DNA of 46,819 bases from Pontibacterium sp049599735 (GTDB taxonomy: Bacteria; Pseudomonadota; Gammaproteobacteria; Pseudomonadales; Balneatricaceae): the NCBI GenBank assembly GCA_049599735.1, contig JBMYOX010000019.1:1-46819 (forward strand), in the 5' to 3' direction. Positions 26,558 to 35,179 of the stretch are shown piece by piece. Each line of letters opens with the position of its first letter. The first letter of the stretch is position 1. The notes below the pieces were generated by a model. That model did not search any database, was not told where the DNA came from, and saw only the letters and a program-made list of their open reading frames with translations. A program made the position numbers and the translations under genes.

Positions 26558-26958
26558 TCAGTTGCTCCCTGAAAAACCTGCATCAATGTTTGTATTGATG
26601 GCATTGTAGCAAAGAGTTGCTCGTAGCTGGAGTCACAGAATGTTGCTAAATTGATTGGCTGAGTTTGTAGCCAGATATGCCTGAGACTGGCGGTAATGCC
26701 TGACAGGATCAGTACAAAGGAGAAGAAGCCATAAATTTTCTGCCCCACGCTGCCGGGATTGTGTAAAAAAGCCAGCAAGAAAATGAGGCTGATAGCCAGG
26801 GTTAGCAGCCGCGTCAGGGTGCAAAGCAGGCAGGGCTCAAGGGCAAGCTGTACCTGCAGATAGATAGTTGTGAAGGCGAGAGCACTCGCAGCAATAAAAA
26901 AGCTAAGACCATTCAGGCTTCGGTAGCTGAATATTGTCTTGTCGACAAAACCACTCAT
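26425..26958 (-). CDS. dsbB: Disulfide bond formation protein B
   Basis: This 177-residue, four-helix inner-membrane protein has the first periplasmic-loop pair C43-x-x-C46 (EPCLLCTLTR) and the second pair C108 and C135 (ATFCDSS ... GATEC). This is the arrangement by which DsbB reoxidises DsbA and hands electrons to quinones. Transmembrane segments fall at about 17-35, 50-66, 76-95 and 140-165. The basic C-terminal tail (RKKHQPRGLFY) is cytoplasmic. Its 3' end overlaps the LpxR-like reading frame in another register, so the two are probably one transcript. Confidence 0.9.
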   Translation of the reverse strand: MSGFVDKTIFSYRSLNGLSFFIAASALAFTTIYLQVQLALEPCLLCTLTRLLTLAISLIFLLAFLHNPGSVGQKIYGFFSFVLILSGITASLRHIWLQTQPINLATFCDSSYEQLFATMPSIQTLMQVFQGATECTTSQWTLIGLSLAEQALLLFAALLVIVWNLLRKKHQPRGLFY

Positions 26959-27404
26959 GGGGGAAATCCCAATTTATCGGTTAGTTATTTTTATCCATCA
27001 GTGACGGACAGTTTATACGTCAACCTGATTACGTGATACAGAAAAATATATCTTGTTGTTTCTGAATACTACAGGTTCTTGGTTAAATAAACGGCAGCTA
27101 AACTTAGCGCGATTTATTTGTACGAGTCAACTTTTATATGGGGCAGGCTGATTAAGGTTAGTGTGGGTGGAGAAATTCAGAACCCTCAGTAACTGTACGA
27201 GGTTTTTAATAAAGGTATATAGATATTTGGTCTTGTTTTTATATCAGGCTATGGCTTTAAGACGTTTGTGAACGGGGCAGAATGTTCCATTTTTATCAGT
27301 CTGCCCCGGACTGACTGAGTATAAACTTCGGATGCTTTATCGTCCCGATATATTTTAAGTCTTAGATCCTTCGGGTAATAGTAAGTATTACGCTTCGGTG
27401 TTTC
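26959..27404. other. Intergenic region between dsbB and the sufSE operon
   Basis: A 446-base AT-rich gap follows the minus-strand sufSE gene and precedes dsbB. A 9-bp hairpin (CGGGGCAGA 27273-27281 with TCTGCCCCG 27300-27308, 18-base loop) may end the sufSE transcript but has no U-run. I see no supported gene here. Confidence 0.4.
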
Positions 27405-29090
27405 TTAATTCTGTGCTTCGGCGACCTGCCGGATTTTATCAACGATAGCATGCAAACCATTACCCCGGGAGGGGCTGAGGTGGCGATGCAGGTCAAGTCG
27501 CTCAAAATAACTATCGATATTAAATTGTGTGATCTGTTGTGCCGTTTTCTGATGATAAGCCGCCAACACCAGGGTTATCAGGCCGCGAATGATACGGGCA
27601 TCTGAATCGGCTGTTATATGATAAATACCTTGTTTATCACGCTGAATCATCAGCCAGGTATTGCTCTCGCAGCCGGTAATTCGGTTGTTATCTGTTTTTA
27701 ATTCAGCGGGCAGGGGTGGCAGGTTTTTACCCAGTAGCATCAGCTCCCGGTAACGACTGTTCCAGTCCCTGAGCGGTTCCAGTTTATGCAGTAAATTGTC
27801 TGTGCTGAGGCCTGTGCCGGAGGGGGGGCTGACTAAGGCAGACTCTTCAGGGGGCTCAGGAACAACCGATACAGCTGTGCTTGCCTGGGTCAGGGTGTCT
27901 CGGGAAATCTTATCCAGCGCTGTGGCGAAGCGTTCGACTTCATCGAGCGTGTTATAAAATGCAAAGGAAGCACGGGTGCTGCCTTTTAAGCCCAGTGCCT
28001 GCATCAGCGGCATCGCGCAGTGGTGTCCGGTGCGCACGGCAATACCCATCTGATCCAGTTGCAGACCGATATCCTGCTGGTGCTGTTGATCCAGGGTAAA
28101 GGAGAGCAGGCTGACAGTGTTGTCGGGCTGGCCTGTTCGTTTGAAGCCTTTTATGCTGCTGCAGCAGTCCAGCGCGTGGTTTAACAGTGCAGATTCGTGG
28201 GCTTCCAGGGCCGCCCGATTCTGCTGCGCCAGCCAGTTGATAGCACTACTGAGGCCTATAGCACCGCTGATATTCGGTGTGCCTGCTTCAAACTTAAAGG
28301 GTAACCGGTTAAAAGTGGTGCCTTCAAAGCTGACCCGTTCAATCATCTCACCACCGCCCTGCCAGGGTGGCATTTTTTCAAGTAAAGCTTCACGACCCCA
28401 GAGGGCACCTGTGCCTGTGGGTGCAAAGACTTTATGGCCTGAAAACACATAGAAATCACAGCCGATATCCCGCACGTCCACCTTAAAGTGAGGCAGCGCC
28501 TGGGCACCATCCACCAGCACGATTGCGCCAACGGACTTTGCCATGGCGGTTATGGCTTTTACCGGATTAATCGTGCCGATAGCATTACTGGCATGGGTGA
28601 CTGCAACCAGTCGGGTTTTTTCATTCAGCAACTGCTGGTAAGCATCCAGATTCAGCTCGCCGCTCTCTGATAGCGGAATAACCCGGATACGTGCGCCGGT
28701 GCGCTCAGCCACCATTTGCCAGGGCACTATATTAGCGTGATGCTCCAGGGTGCTCAGGATGATCTCATCACCGGCTTTCAGCTGACTGGCACCCCAGCTG
28801 AAAGCTACCAGGTTGATAGCCGCTGTGGTGCCGCTGGTCCAGATAAGTTCACGGCTGTGCCAGGCATTCAGGTGTTGGGCGACCCGTTCGCGCGCCAGCT
28901 CAAAGTCCCGGGTTGCCTGCGCACTCAGAAAGTGTGAGGCCCGGTGTACATTAGCATTTGAAAACTGGTAATAGTGGCGAACAGCTTCGATAACCGCCGT
29001 CGGTTTCTGGCTGGTGGCGGCATTATCCAGATAAACAAGCGGTTGCCCATTAACCGGTTGGTTCAGAAGGGGGAACTGATCTCTTAGCAT
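27405..29090 (-). CDS. Fused SufS-type cysteine desulfurase and SufE/CsdE acceptor
   Basis: This 561-residue protein joins two enzymes that are normally separate. Residues 1 to about 398 are a class V, SufS/CsdA-type cysteine desulfurase: VYLDNAATSQKP, TLEHHANIVPW, PLP lysine K220 in FSGHKVF and catalytic C358 in RTGHHCAMPLM. A proline/serine-rich linker (about 400-428) leads to a SufE/CsdE domain (about 430-558) with acceptor C474 in ITGCESNTWL, plus ARIIRGLITLVLAAY and LSPSRGNGL. The desulfurase takes sulfur from cysteine as a persulfide and the SufE part accepts it, so fusion would make the transfer intramolecular. No sufBCD lies in the window, so a stand-alone CSD-like role is likely. It is last in an arsC-wrbA-DUF2069 operon. 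Confidence 0.9.
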   Translation of the reverse strand: MLRDQFPLLNQPVNGQPLVYLDNAATSQKPTAVIEAVRHYYQFSNANVHRASHFLSAQATRDFELARERVAQHLNAWHSRELIWTSGTTAAINLVAFSWGASQLKAGDEIILSTLEHHANIVPWQMVAERTGARIRVIPLSESGELNLDAYQQLLNEKTRLVAVTHASNAIGTINPVKAITAMAKSVGAIVLVDGAQALPHFKVDVRDIGCDFYVFSGHKVFAPTGTGALWGREALLEKMPPWQGGGEMIERVSFEGTTFNRLPFKFEAGTPNISGAIGLSSAINWLAQQNRAALEAHESALLNHALDCCSSIKGFKRTGQPDNTVSLLSFTLDQQHQQDIGLQLDQMGIAVRTGHHCAMPLMQALGLKGSTRASFAFYNTLDEVERFATALDKISRDTLTQASTAVSVVPEPPEESALVSPPSGTGLSTDNLLHKLEPLRDWNSRYRELMLLGKNLPPLPAELKTDNNRITGCESNTWLMIQRDKQGIYHITADSDARIIRGLITLVLAAYHQKTAQQITQFNIDSYFERLDLHRHLSPSRGNGLHAIVDKIRQVAEAQN

Positions 29091-29132
29091 CTTAATGTTC
29101 GTTGCATTTTATTAGTCATTGCACTTTATGGC

Positions 29133-29510
29133 TTATTGCTCATTTATCTGCTTCAGGTAGCGGCTCTGCCAGCGGGTGTACATCATCGCGCTGGTGAAGA
29201 GGATGCTGATTAAAATGCTGGCAGTCAGACCCAGTACAAAGGTGTGGGTGTTTGTTGCAGCCAGCACGGCCTGAATAAAATACAGTAATAATACAAAACA
29301 CAGCCAGGCATGGCCCCGGGGGCTGCCGCTGACAATGGTCGGGGCAAACGCCAGCAGAATAAACGTTTGGAAGAATAAAATAATCCAGGGGTTAGCATCA
29401 GGCACTGGCATTATTACTAAATGCCAGACGGTAAAGAGCAACAGCAGGCTGCAATAGCTGAGCACAGTTATACGACGACTCAGGGTCGCTTTAAGGCGAA
29501 AATCAGCCAT
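29133..29510 (-). CDS. DUF2069 membrane protein
   Basis: This 125-residue protein has four predicted membrane segments (about 15-32, 42-60, 66-88 and 92-112) and a basic end (YTRWQSRYLKQINEQ). The pattern RRITVLSYCSLLLLFTVWHL, then PLxxF/GSPRGHAWLCFVLLLYFIQAV, is that of the DUF2069/COG3308 family, found next to wrbA in many pseudomonads and relatives. Function unknown. It sits 6 bases after wrbA and 42 bases before sufSE, so it is cotranscribed with both. Confidence 0.85.
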   Translation of the reverse strand: MADFRLKATLSRRITVLSYCSLLLLFTVWHLVIMPVPDANPWIILFFQTFILLAFAPTIVSGSPRGHAWLCFVLLLYFIQAVLAATNTHTFVLGLTASILISILFTSAMMYTRWQSRYLKQINEQ

Positions 29511-29516
29511 GGGAAA

Positions 29517-30116
29517 TCAGTTCTCCAGTAGTTTCAGGGCCAGTTCACCCAGGCGTTTACCTTGGGCGCGGCACAGGGCAAGCTCGGTTTCATCCGGCTC
29601 ATTATTATTGTCTTGACCCGCTACATGAGAGGCGCCGTAAGGTGTGCCGCCACTTTGGGTGCTCAGTAAGCCACTTTCACTATAGGGCAGGCCCGCGATC
29701 ACCATGCCCTGGTGCAGCAGGGGGATCATCATCGATAGCAGGGTGCTTTCCTGCCCGCCATGCAGACTGGAGCCGGATGTAAAAACGCCCGCCGGTTTAT
29801 TAATCAGATGGCCCGACATCCAGATGGCACTAGTGCTGTCGATAAAGTATTTCATGGGTGCGGCCATATTGCCAAACCGGGTCGGACTGCCCAGTGCAAG
29901 GCCCGCACAATCGGCTAAGTCTTCCTCGGTACAGTAAGGTGAACCCTGGTCCGGAATTGCAGGCGCTGTGCTTTCACAAACGGCTGATATGGCGGGCACC
30001 GTGCGCAAGCGGGCTTCTATTCCGGCCTGCTCAATCCCTCGGGCAATATGTTGTGCCAGCGTGTGGGTAGAACCCTGACGGCTGTAATAAAGCACCAAAA
30101 CGTAAGGTGAGGACAC
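29517..30116 (-). CDS. wrbA: NAD(P)H:quinone oxidoreductase WrbA
   Basis: WrbA is a flavodoxin-like FMN enzyme that reduces quinones by two electrons and protects against redox cycling. The 199-residue product has the FMN phosphate loop YYSRQGSTHTLAQHIARG (residues 10-27), the LGSPTRFGNMAAPMKYFID segment (about 75-93) and FTSGSSLHGGQESTLLSM with the PYGASHVAG motif, all canonical. It starts with GTG directly after the arsC stop (TAA-GTG). The paired arsC-wrbA order suggests a shared redox role. Confidence 0.93.
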   Translation of the reverse strand: MSSPYVLVLYYSRQGSTHTLAQHIARGIEQAGIEARLRTVPAISAVCESTAPAIPDQGSPYCTEEDLADCAGLALGSPTRFGNMAAPMKYFIDSTSAIWMSGHLINKPAGVFTSGSSLHGGQESTLLSMMIPLLHQGMVIAGLPYSESGLLSTQSGGTPYGASHVAGQDNNNEPDETELALCRAQGKRLGELALKLLEN

Positions 30117-30467
30117 TTATAAAATCTCCAGCACGGACTCGGGAGGACGGCCAATACGGGCTTTGTTACCTTTAATCACGATAGGGCGCTCAATCAGGCG
30201 GGGAAACTCAGTCATCAACTGAATAACCTGTTCTTCGGTCAGGCTGGCATCGTCCAGGTGGTTTTCTTTGTATTCAGCTTCTTTGGTGCGTAAGAGGTCC
30301 CGGGCAGAGAGGCCGAGTTTATCCAGTACTGCTTTTAGTTCATCAGCGCCAGGGGCTGTTTCAAGGTATTTACGGATATCAGCGTTGATACCCCGCTCTT
30401 CCAGCAGTGCCAGTGTCTGGCGGGACTTGGAACAGCGAGGGTTATGGTAGATGATCACGTCACTCAT
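30117..30467 (-). CDS. arsC: Arsenate reductase (glutaredoxin-type), YfgD-like
   Basis: This 116-residue thioredoxin-fold protein has the opening VIIYHNPRCSKSRQTLALLEERG with the catalytic cysteine C12, and the C-terminal ERPIVIKGNKARIGRPPE. The HNPRCSKSR form matches E. coli YfgD more closely than plasmid ArsC (HNPxCGTSR), so arsenate reduction in vivo is uncertain. No arsB, acr3 or arsR is adjacent. It is first in the minus-strand operon arsC-wrbA-DUF2069-sufSE and divergent from yihY. Confidence 0.88.
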   Translation of the reverse strand: MSDVIIYHNPRCSKSRQTLALLEERGINADIRKYLETAPGADELKAVLDKLGLSARDLLRTKEAEYKENHLDDASLTEEQVIQLMTEFPRLIERPIVIKGNKARIGRPPESVLEIL

Positions 30468-30575
30468 AAATGTATCCTGGTTTAAAATATTGATACGATA
30501 TTGAATTCGGGCCTGTGTACAGACACCAGGGGTGCCTATTGTATACGCCAGATCCCTGTCGACAAAGGATACGTG

Positions 30576-31826
30576 ATGCGCGTGTTATTTAATAAATCGT
30601 TTGATAGGCCGGTTATTCGTTTTCTGCGCTATCTGATACAGCAATTTATCGCTAATAAAGGGGTGCTTAATGCCGCAGCCCTGACCTATACAACCCTGTT
30701 TGCGGTAGTGCCGCTGATGACCGTGTCTTATGCCGTACTGGCTGCCGTGCCCTCCTTTCAGGGGGTCGGTGAGCAGCTGCAGGGCTGGATATTCAGCAAC
30801 TTTGTACCGGCAACGGGGGCGGTTGTGCAGGATTACCTGAGTAATTTTGCAGGTCAGGCCAGAAATCTGACCGCAGTTGGGGTGGCTCTGCTGGCCGTGA
30901 CAGCGATTATGATGATGAAAAACATTGAAGCGGCTTTTAATCGGGTTTGGCGGGTGTCCGAGCCACGCAAGGGGCTGTCGAGCTTTCTGCTGTACTGGGC
31001 GGTGCTGAGCCTGGGCCCTGTGCTGATTGGCCTGGGCCTGGTCGTCACTTCTTATATTGCTTCTATTTCTGTTATTTCATCCGCCACAGAGCTGGTAGGC
31101 AAGGCGCGTTTGCTTTCGATTTTGCCTATGCTGCTTTCGGGAGCGGCGTTTACACTGCTTTATGCCGCAGTGCCTAATTGCAGGGTACCGCTTAAAAATG
31201 CCTTATACGGGGGCTTTGTGGTCGCTGTGCTGTTTGAAACTGCCAAGCGGGGTTTTGCGCTGTTTGTGACTCAGTTTCCCTCTTATGAGCTCATCTACGG
31301 GGCCTTCGCAGCAGTGCCGCTGTTTCTGGTGTGGATCTTCATTTCCTGGATTATTATTTTGCTGGGTGCGGAGCTTACGCGCGGGCTGACCGTTTACCGG
31401 CGCCTGGACGCCTCTGGTGAAGCCTCTGATTTACATATCCTGGTGGCGATTATTCATCGGCTGTGGCAATCGCAAAGCAAAGGTGAAGCACTGTCTGACC
31501 GGGTTTTACTAAAAGAAGTGCCGGGACTGGATCAGGGGCGCTGGGATCAGTATGTGCAGCTTTTACTTGAGGGTCAGGTGATAAGCTGTACGGACCGGGG
31601 GCATTATTTGTTATGTCGGGATCTGGGGCAGTTTTCAATTAATAGCCTGCATGAGCTGTTGCCCTGGCCACTGCCTGATGCGCCTGAGGCCGAAGCAGAA
31701 CAATGCTGGGAGCAGCAACTCAACCAACGTCTGCAAACTATCAGTACCTCCCGTAAGGACGCTCTGAGTATTTCACTGGAGCAGCTTTTTACGCAAAAAG
31801 AGAAAAGCACCCCGTCTTGCTTCTGA
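30576..31826 (+). CDS. yihY: YihY/UPF0761 family inner-membrane protein
   Basis: I place the start at the ATG at 30576, which has AAAGGA upstream and matches the family N-terminus (FLRYLIQQFIANKGVLNAAALTYTTLFAVVPLMTV); the longer frame from 30501 adds 25 unlikely residues. The 416-residue product has about six membrane helices up to residue about 275 and a C-terminal winged-helix-like cytoplasmic domain. The YihY/BrkB name suggests ribonuclease BN, but that activity belongs to another protein, so the function remains unknown. Its divergent position beside arsC-wrbA is conserved in pseudomonads. It converges on the transglycosylase gene with a 7-base gap. Confidence 0.88.
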   Translation: MRVLFNKSFDRPVIRFLRYLIQQFIANKGVLNAAALTYTTLFAVVPLMTVSYAVLAAVPSFQGVGEQLQGWIFSNFVPATGAVVQDYLSNFAGQARNLTAVGVALLAVTAIMMMKNIEAAFNRVWRVSEPRKGLSSFLLYWAVLSLGPVLIGLGLVVTSYIASISVISSATELVGKARLLSILPMLLSGAAFTLLYAAVPNCRVPLKNALYGGFVVAVLFETAKRGFALFVTQFPSYELIYGAFAAVPLFLVWIFISWIIILLGAELTRGLTVYRRLDASGEASDLHILVAIIHRLWQSQSKGEALSDRVLLKEVPGLDQGRWDQYVQLLLEGQVISCTDRGHYLLCRDLGQFSINSLHELLPWPLPDAPEAEAEQCWEQQLNQRLQTISTSRKDALSISLEQLFTQKEKSTPSCF

Positions 31827-31833
31827 GATCGGA

Positions 31834-32397
31834 CTATTCTGTATAACGTTTCTGGTGGCGGTAGACCCGGTCCGGATACCAGGTTTTACCGTAGGAGCCA
31901 TTGTAACGGGCCAGCGCTTCGGTAAAGTTGCCTTTGGCGACTTTGATGTAGTATTTAAGGATTGTACAGCCGTAGCGCAGGTTGGTCTGGATGTTAGTGA
32001 GATTATCTTCGGGGCGACCAATCTCGTTTTTCCAAAATGGCATAACCTGCATAAGCCCCTGGGCACCCGCTCTGGAAATAGCAAAACGGTTAAAACCACT
32101 TTCGGTATGAATTAAACCCAGTACCAGATCAATCGGTAGTTCGTGGCGTTGTGCTTCAGCATGGGCGCTTTGCAGGATGTCGATACGCTCCATATCATCT
32201 GCAACATAGGATGAGATGCGTCCCGCCATATCTATCAGCCAAACTTCCGCCTGAAAGCGATCAGGAAAGCTGTCTGCGCGGGCAAAACTTTGCTTCAGAG
32301 CTGTGCGCAGGGCTGGATCAATCGTCTGCGGGGGGGCAGCCAGGGTAGTGTTACTCAGTAAAAGCGCTGAGAATAAAGTAATTAAGATGACATACAT
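31834..32397 (-). CDS. Lytic transglycosylase (SLT domain)
   Basis: This 187-residue secreted protein cleaves peptidoglycan glycan strands to 1,6-anhydro ends. It has a signal peptide (MYVILITLFSALLLSNTTLA|AP), a helical spacer and an SLT domain at about 90-185. The domain shows LVLGLIHTESGFNRFAISRAGAQGLMQVMPFW, with the catalytic Glu in HTESGF and the GLMQ motif, then TNLRYGCTILKYY and ALARYNGS. I chose the ATG at 32397; a GTG two codons earlier (32403) is possible. It converges with yihY and is divergent from the PAS-GGDEF gene. Confidence 0.9.
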   Translation of the reverse strand: MYVILITLFSALLLSNTTLAAPPQTIDPALRTALKQSFARADSFPDRFQAEVWLIDMAGRISSYVADDMERIDILQSAHAEAQRHELPIDLVLGLIHTESGFNRFAISRAGAQGLMQVMPFWKNEIGRPEDNLTNIQTNLRYGCTILKYYIKVAKGNFTEALARYNGSYGKTWYPDRVYRHQKRYTE

Positions 32398-32498
32398 AAG
32401 CACAAGTATACATAAATGTTTCAGCGCTCCCTAAAGGCTTAATAACTGTGCTATAACTTTTCATAATATTTGCTTCGAAGCGAGAAGGAGAGTTTCTG

Positions 32499-33395
32499 AT
32501 GTCCGAGCACAGTGGCCTTGCGGTTATGCATTTAGATGCACTGGTTTCAGCGCTGGATGAGAGTGTGCTTTTTCTGAACAAGGAAGGTTGTGTGATCAGT
32601 TATTCGACAGGTGACAATGACTGGATTCACCCTTCGGGTCTGGCAGGACGTCCGGTGGCTGAGTTATTTCCCGCGAGCCCGGAGCCTTATTTTCCTGATC
32701 TTTTGAGTAAAGCGGTGGCCGGGGGGGTGCAGCGCCTGGAGCTGTTGGTTCGGCCTGATAATGCACCTGTTTTAAAAGCAGCAGGTTTGGTCGAGCCTTT
32801 GTGGCTAAGCTTAACGGTTGCTACGGCAGGTGACGGCTGGGTGATAGTTCTGAAAGATGTCAGTGAACAAAAACGACAGTCCCGCAAGTCGGGTGGTCGT
32901 TCTCAGAGAGATATATTAACAGGTGCTTATAATCGCCGTACGCTGATGCCGGTTATCTCCCAGGCAGTTGCTCAGGCGCAGCGTTACGACTGGATTTGCT
33001 CAATATTGGTTATTGAAATTGATGGTCTGGCTACAATAAACCAGCAGCATGGCTGGGATACGGGTGATCAGATCCTGCAGCAAATGGTGCGTGAACTGGA
33101 TAAGCTGAAACGCACCGCTGATTTCCTGGCGAGAATTTCAGGTGATCAGCTTACGTTGTTTTTGCCGGAAACCAATCGTGAGCAGGCGCTTCTTGCTGCT
33201 CAGCGTGTGCTTAAGCTGGCCAGTGAAATGCCTGTTTTGGCTGGGAGTCAGCAGATAAGTTTTACCGTCAGTATTGGTGCGTCTACCCTGGGTGATGTTG
33301 AAGATTCTGCCGATCAGATGTTAGAGCGTGCCGAAGATAACCTGGCACTGGCGATTCACAGCGGCGGCAATTGTGCCCAGGGTGAAGATATATAA
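32499..33395 (+). CDS. PAS protein with degenerate GGDEF domain
   Basis: This 298-residue soluble protein has an N-terminal PAS-like domain (about 10-125, LDALVSALDESVLFLNKEGCVISYST ... VLKDVSEQ) followed by a GGDEF-fold domain (about 135-295, RDILTGAYNRRTLMPVI). The catalytic signature is altered: the usual GGDEF is S214-GDQL in RISGDQLTLF, and the metal-site strand reads VIEIDGLATINQQHGWDTGDQIL in place of DIDxFKxIND. The fold is kept, but the missing glutamate makes cyclase activity unlikely, so it may be a c-di-GMP or GTP-binding effector or a regulatory partner. GAGAAGGAGAG lies upstream of the start. It converges on hisC. Confidence 0.88.
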   Translation: MSEHSGLAVMHLDALVSALDESVLFLNKEGCVISYSTGDNDWIHPSGLAGRPVAELFPASPEPYFPDLLSKAVAGGVQRLELLVRPDNAPVLKAAGLVEPLWLSLTVATAGDGWVIVLKDVSEQKRQSRKSGGRSQRDILTGAYNRRTLMPVISQAVAQAQRYDWICSILVIEIDGLATINQQHGWDTGDQILQQMVRELDKLKRTADFLARISGDQLTLFLPETNREQALLAAQRVLKLASEMPVLAGSQQISFTVSIGASTLGDVEDSADQMLERAEDNLALAIHSGGNCAQGEDI

Positions 33396-33465
33396 TAAAG
33401 TTAAAGCGCCTGATGTTATGCGTAAGGCTGGTTTAAAGGGCATCTGCGGGTTTTGGGGCATAAGA

Positions 33466-33486
33466 ATGGGTGCACACAGCACCCAT
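33466..33486. terminator. Convergent hairpin before hisC
   Basis: ATGGGTGC (33466-33473) pairs perfectly with GCACCCAT (33479-33486) around ACACA. It lies between the PAS-GGDEF gene (+) and hisC (-). No U-run follows on either strand, so termination strength is unclear. Confidence 0.5.
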
Positions 33487-33497
33487 CGGCTAACTTA

Positions 33498-34571
33498 TTA
33501 ATCCAGAGTAATGATATCCGGATGTTTGGCGAGTGTGTCTATCAGTAACTGCATCTCTTCAGGTGTGCCTATGCTGATGCGCAGGTGGTTATCAATACCG
33601 GGTTTGCTGAAGTGCCTGACCAGTATTTTATTAGCACGTAAAAAACCCATCAGCTCAGCGGCTTCTATATAGCGGTGGCTGCAGAACAAAAAGTTGGTTT
33701 TGGAAGGAATACTTACAAAACCCATGGCAGCCAGTGCTTTTTCAGTCCATCCACGGGTTTCGATAATTTTCTGTGTTGTTTTTTCGAAATAGGATACATC
33801 TTCAATCGCGGCAACGGCTGATGCGATGGCGAGCATATCCAGTGGATAGGAGTTAAAGCTGTTTTTTACTCGCTCAAGACCAGCAATCAGGTCCTCATGT
33901 CCAATGGCATAGCCGACACGCATACCCGCCAGGGAACGTGATTTCGAGAAGGTCTGAATGACCAGCACGTTATCGTACCGTTGTGTCAGCTCTATCGCAC
34001 TGGCTGCGCCAAAATCTACATAAGCTTCATCCACAATCACCAGCGATTCGGTATTGCGTTGCAGCAGAGCTTCAATATCGGCCAGGGGCAAGGCGCGACC
34101 GGTTGGTGCATTGGGGTTGGCAAAAATAATACCGGCGTTGGGCTCAGTATACTGCGTTAAATCGATGCTGAAATCATCGGTCAGGGGAATTTGTTTGTAT
34201 TCGATATCATACAAATTGCAATAGACATCGTAGAAACTGTAGGTGGTTTCTGGTAGCAACAAAGGATGTGCCTGGCGGAAAAACGCCATAAAACTTAGTG
34301 CCAGTACTTCATCAGAACCATTGCCAACAAAAACATTAGCCCGGGATACTGCAAAATGCTTTGCCAGTGCCTGTTTAAGGGCCGATGCGTCAGGGTCGGA
34401 GTATAACCGCAGTCGGTCAAGGGGGAAGTTTCGTATTGCCGCTTCTGCCTTAGGCGATGGCGGGTACGGATTTTCATTGGTGTTCAGCTTGGTTATGCCG
34501 CTGTCTTTTGGCTGCTCTCCTGGCACATAAGGTGTCAGGCGGGTAACGGCTTCGCTCCAGTATTTGCTCAT
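33498..34571 (-). CDS. hisC: Histidinol-phosphate aminotransferase
   Basis: HisC is a PLP enzyme that converts imidazole acetol-phosphate to histidinol phosphate in histidine synthesis; paralogues can act on aromatic amino acids. The 357-residue product has LNTNENPYPPSPK (N-terminal substrate region), FVGNGSDEVLAL, FANPNAPTGRALPL, VIVDEAYVDFG and the PLP lysine in IQTFSKSRSLAGMRVGYAIG. The C-terminus has LRISIGTPEEMQLLID. No other his gene is in the window, so it stands alone, as often seen for a second hisC. The ATG has a plausible start context. Confidence 0.93.
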   Translation of the reverse strand: MSKYWSEAVTRLTPYVPGEQPKDSGITKLNTNENPYPPSPKAEAAIRNFPLDRLRLYSDPDASALKQALAKHFAVSRANVFVGNGSDEVLALSFMAFFRQAHPLLLPETTYSFYDVYCNLYDIEYKQIPLTDDFSIDLTQYTEPNAGIIFANPNAPTGRALPLADIEALLQRNTESLVIVDEAYVDFGAASAIELTQRYDNVLVIQTFSKSRSLAGMRVGYAIGHEDLIAGLERVKNSFNSYPLDMLAIASAVAAIEDVSYFEKTTQKIIETRGWTEKALAAMGFVSIPSKTNFLFCSHRYIEAAELMGFLRANKILVRHFSKPGIDNHLRISIGTPEEMQLLIDTLAKHPDIITLD

Positions 34572-34709
34572 GATTCTGACTTGTCTTCTGGCTCATCAAA
34601 TGGACAGGCTTCTAACGGCCTGATAATGGGCTGGAGCATAGCAGAGAAGCCTGTTTAAGTCCCCTGAAAACTCAATATCCAGACTGATGCTTACAGCAAA
34701 GGGATGACT

Positions 34710-34925
34710 TTAGCGTCGGGAAATTTCGCGCATCAGGCTGCTCAGGTCCAGATCCTGCATGGAGGCCAGTGAGTCGAGATCATTGGGTGCAACAGGAGGA
34801 AAGCGGCTGGTTTTTGCTTTAGCGGCTTTTTTGGCTTCGCTGAGTTGCTCCAGCTTTTGCTGGATAAGATCAAGCTGTTTGAGGGTGAGAGGTTTCAGTC
34901 TCTGGCTGATTTCATCGTTAATCAT
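34710..34925 (-). CDS. Small helical protein of unknown function
   Basis: This 71-residue ORF reads MINDEISQRLKPLTLKQLDL, then IQQKLEQLSEAKKAAKAKTSRFP and LDLSSLMREISRR. The first half is a strongly predicted amphipathic coiled coil and the rest is acidic and leucine-rich. I do not recognise a family. It lies upstream of hisC on the same strand with a 138-base gap. The ribosome-binding site is weak (AGGTAAC). Codon use looks like a real gene, but shortness limits confidence. Confidence 0.5.
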   Translation of the reverse strand: MINDEISQRLKPLTLKQLDLIQQKLEQLSEAKKAAKAKTSRFPPVAPNDLDSLASMQDLDLSSLMREISRR

Positions 34926-35179
34926 AAAGTGTAGGTATGTTACCTGTTGGGGTTAAGGCATCCCTATCAGTTTGAGTATCATCCCATGTCCTTTATATAG
35001 GGTGCGAACTGTATCGTTAAATATAAGCACTTTGCAATATACAAATGTAAATAGTCTCTTGATAGAGATATAACTAATTTGATGAAGTTGTTTTTCCTGG
35101 TTATAAGTCTTCAATAGGTTGTTAAGTATGGGGCATTGTCAGGCTGCATCTTAAAACTGGCCCTGCTGGTTCTTGAGGG

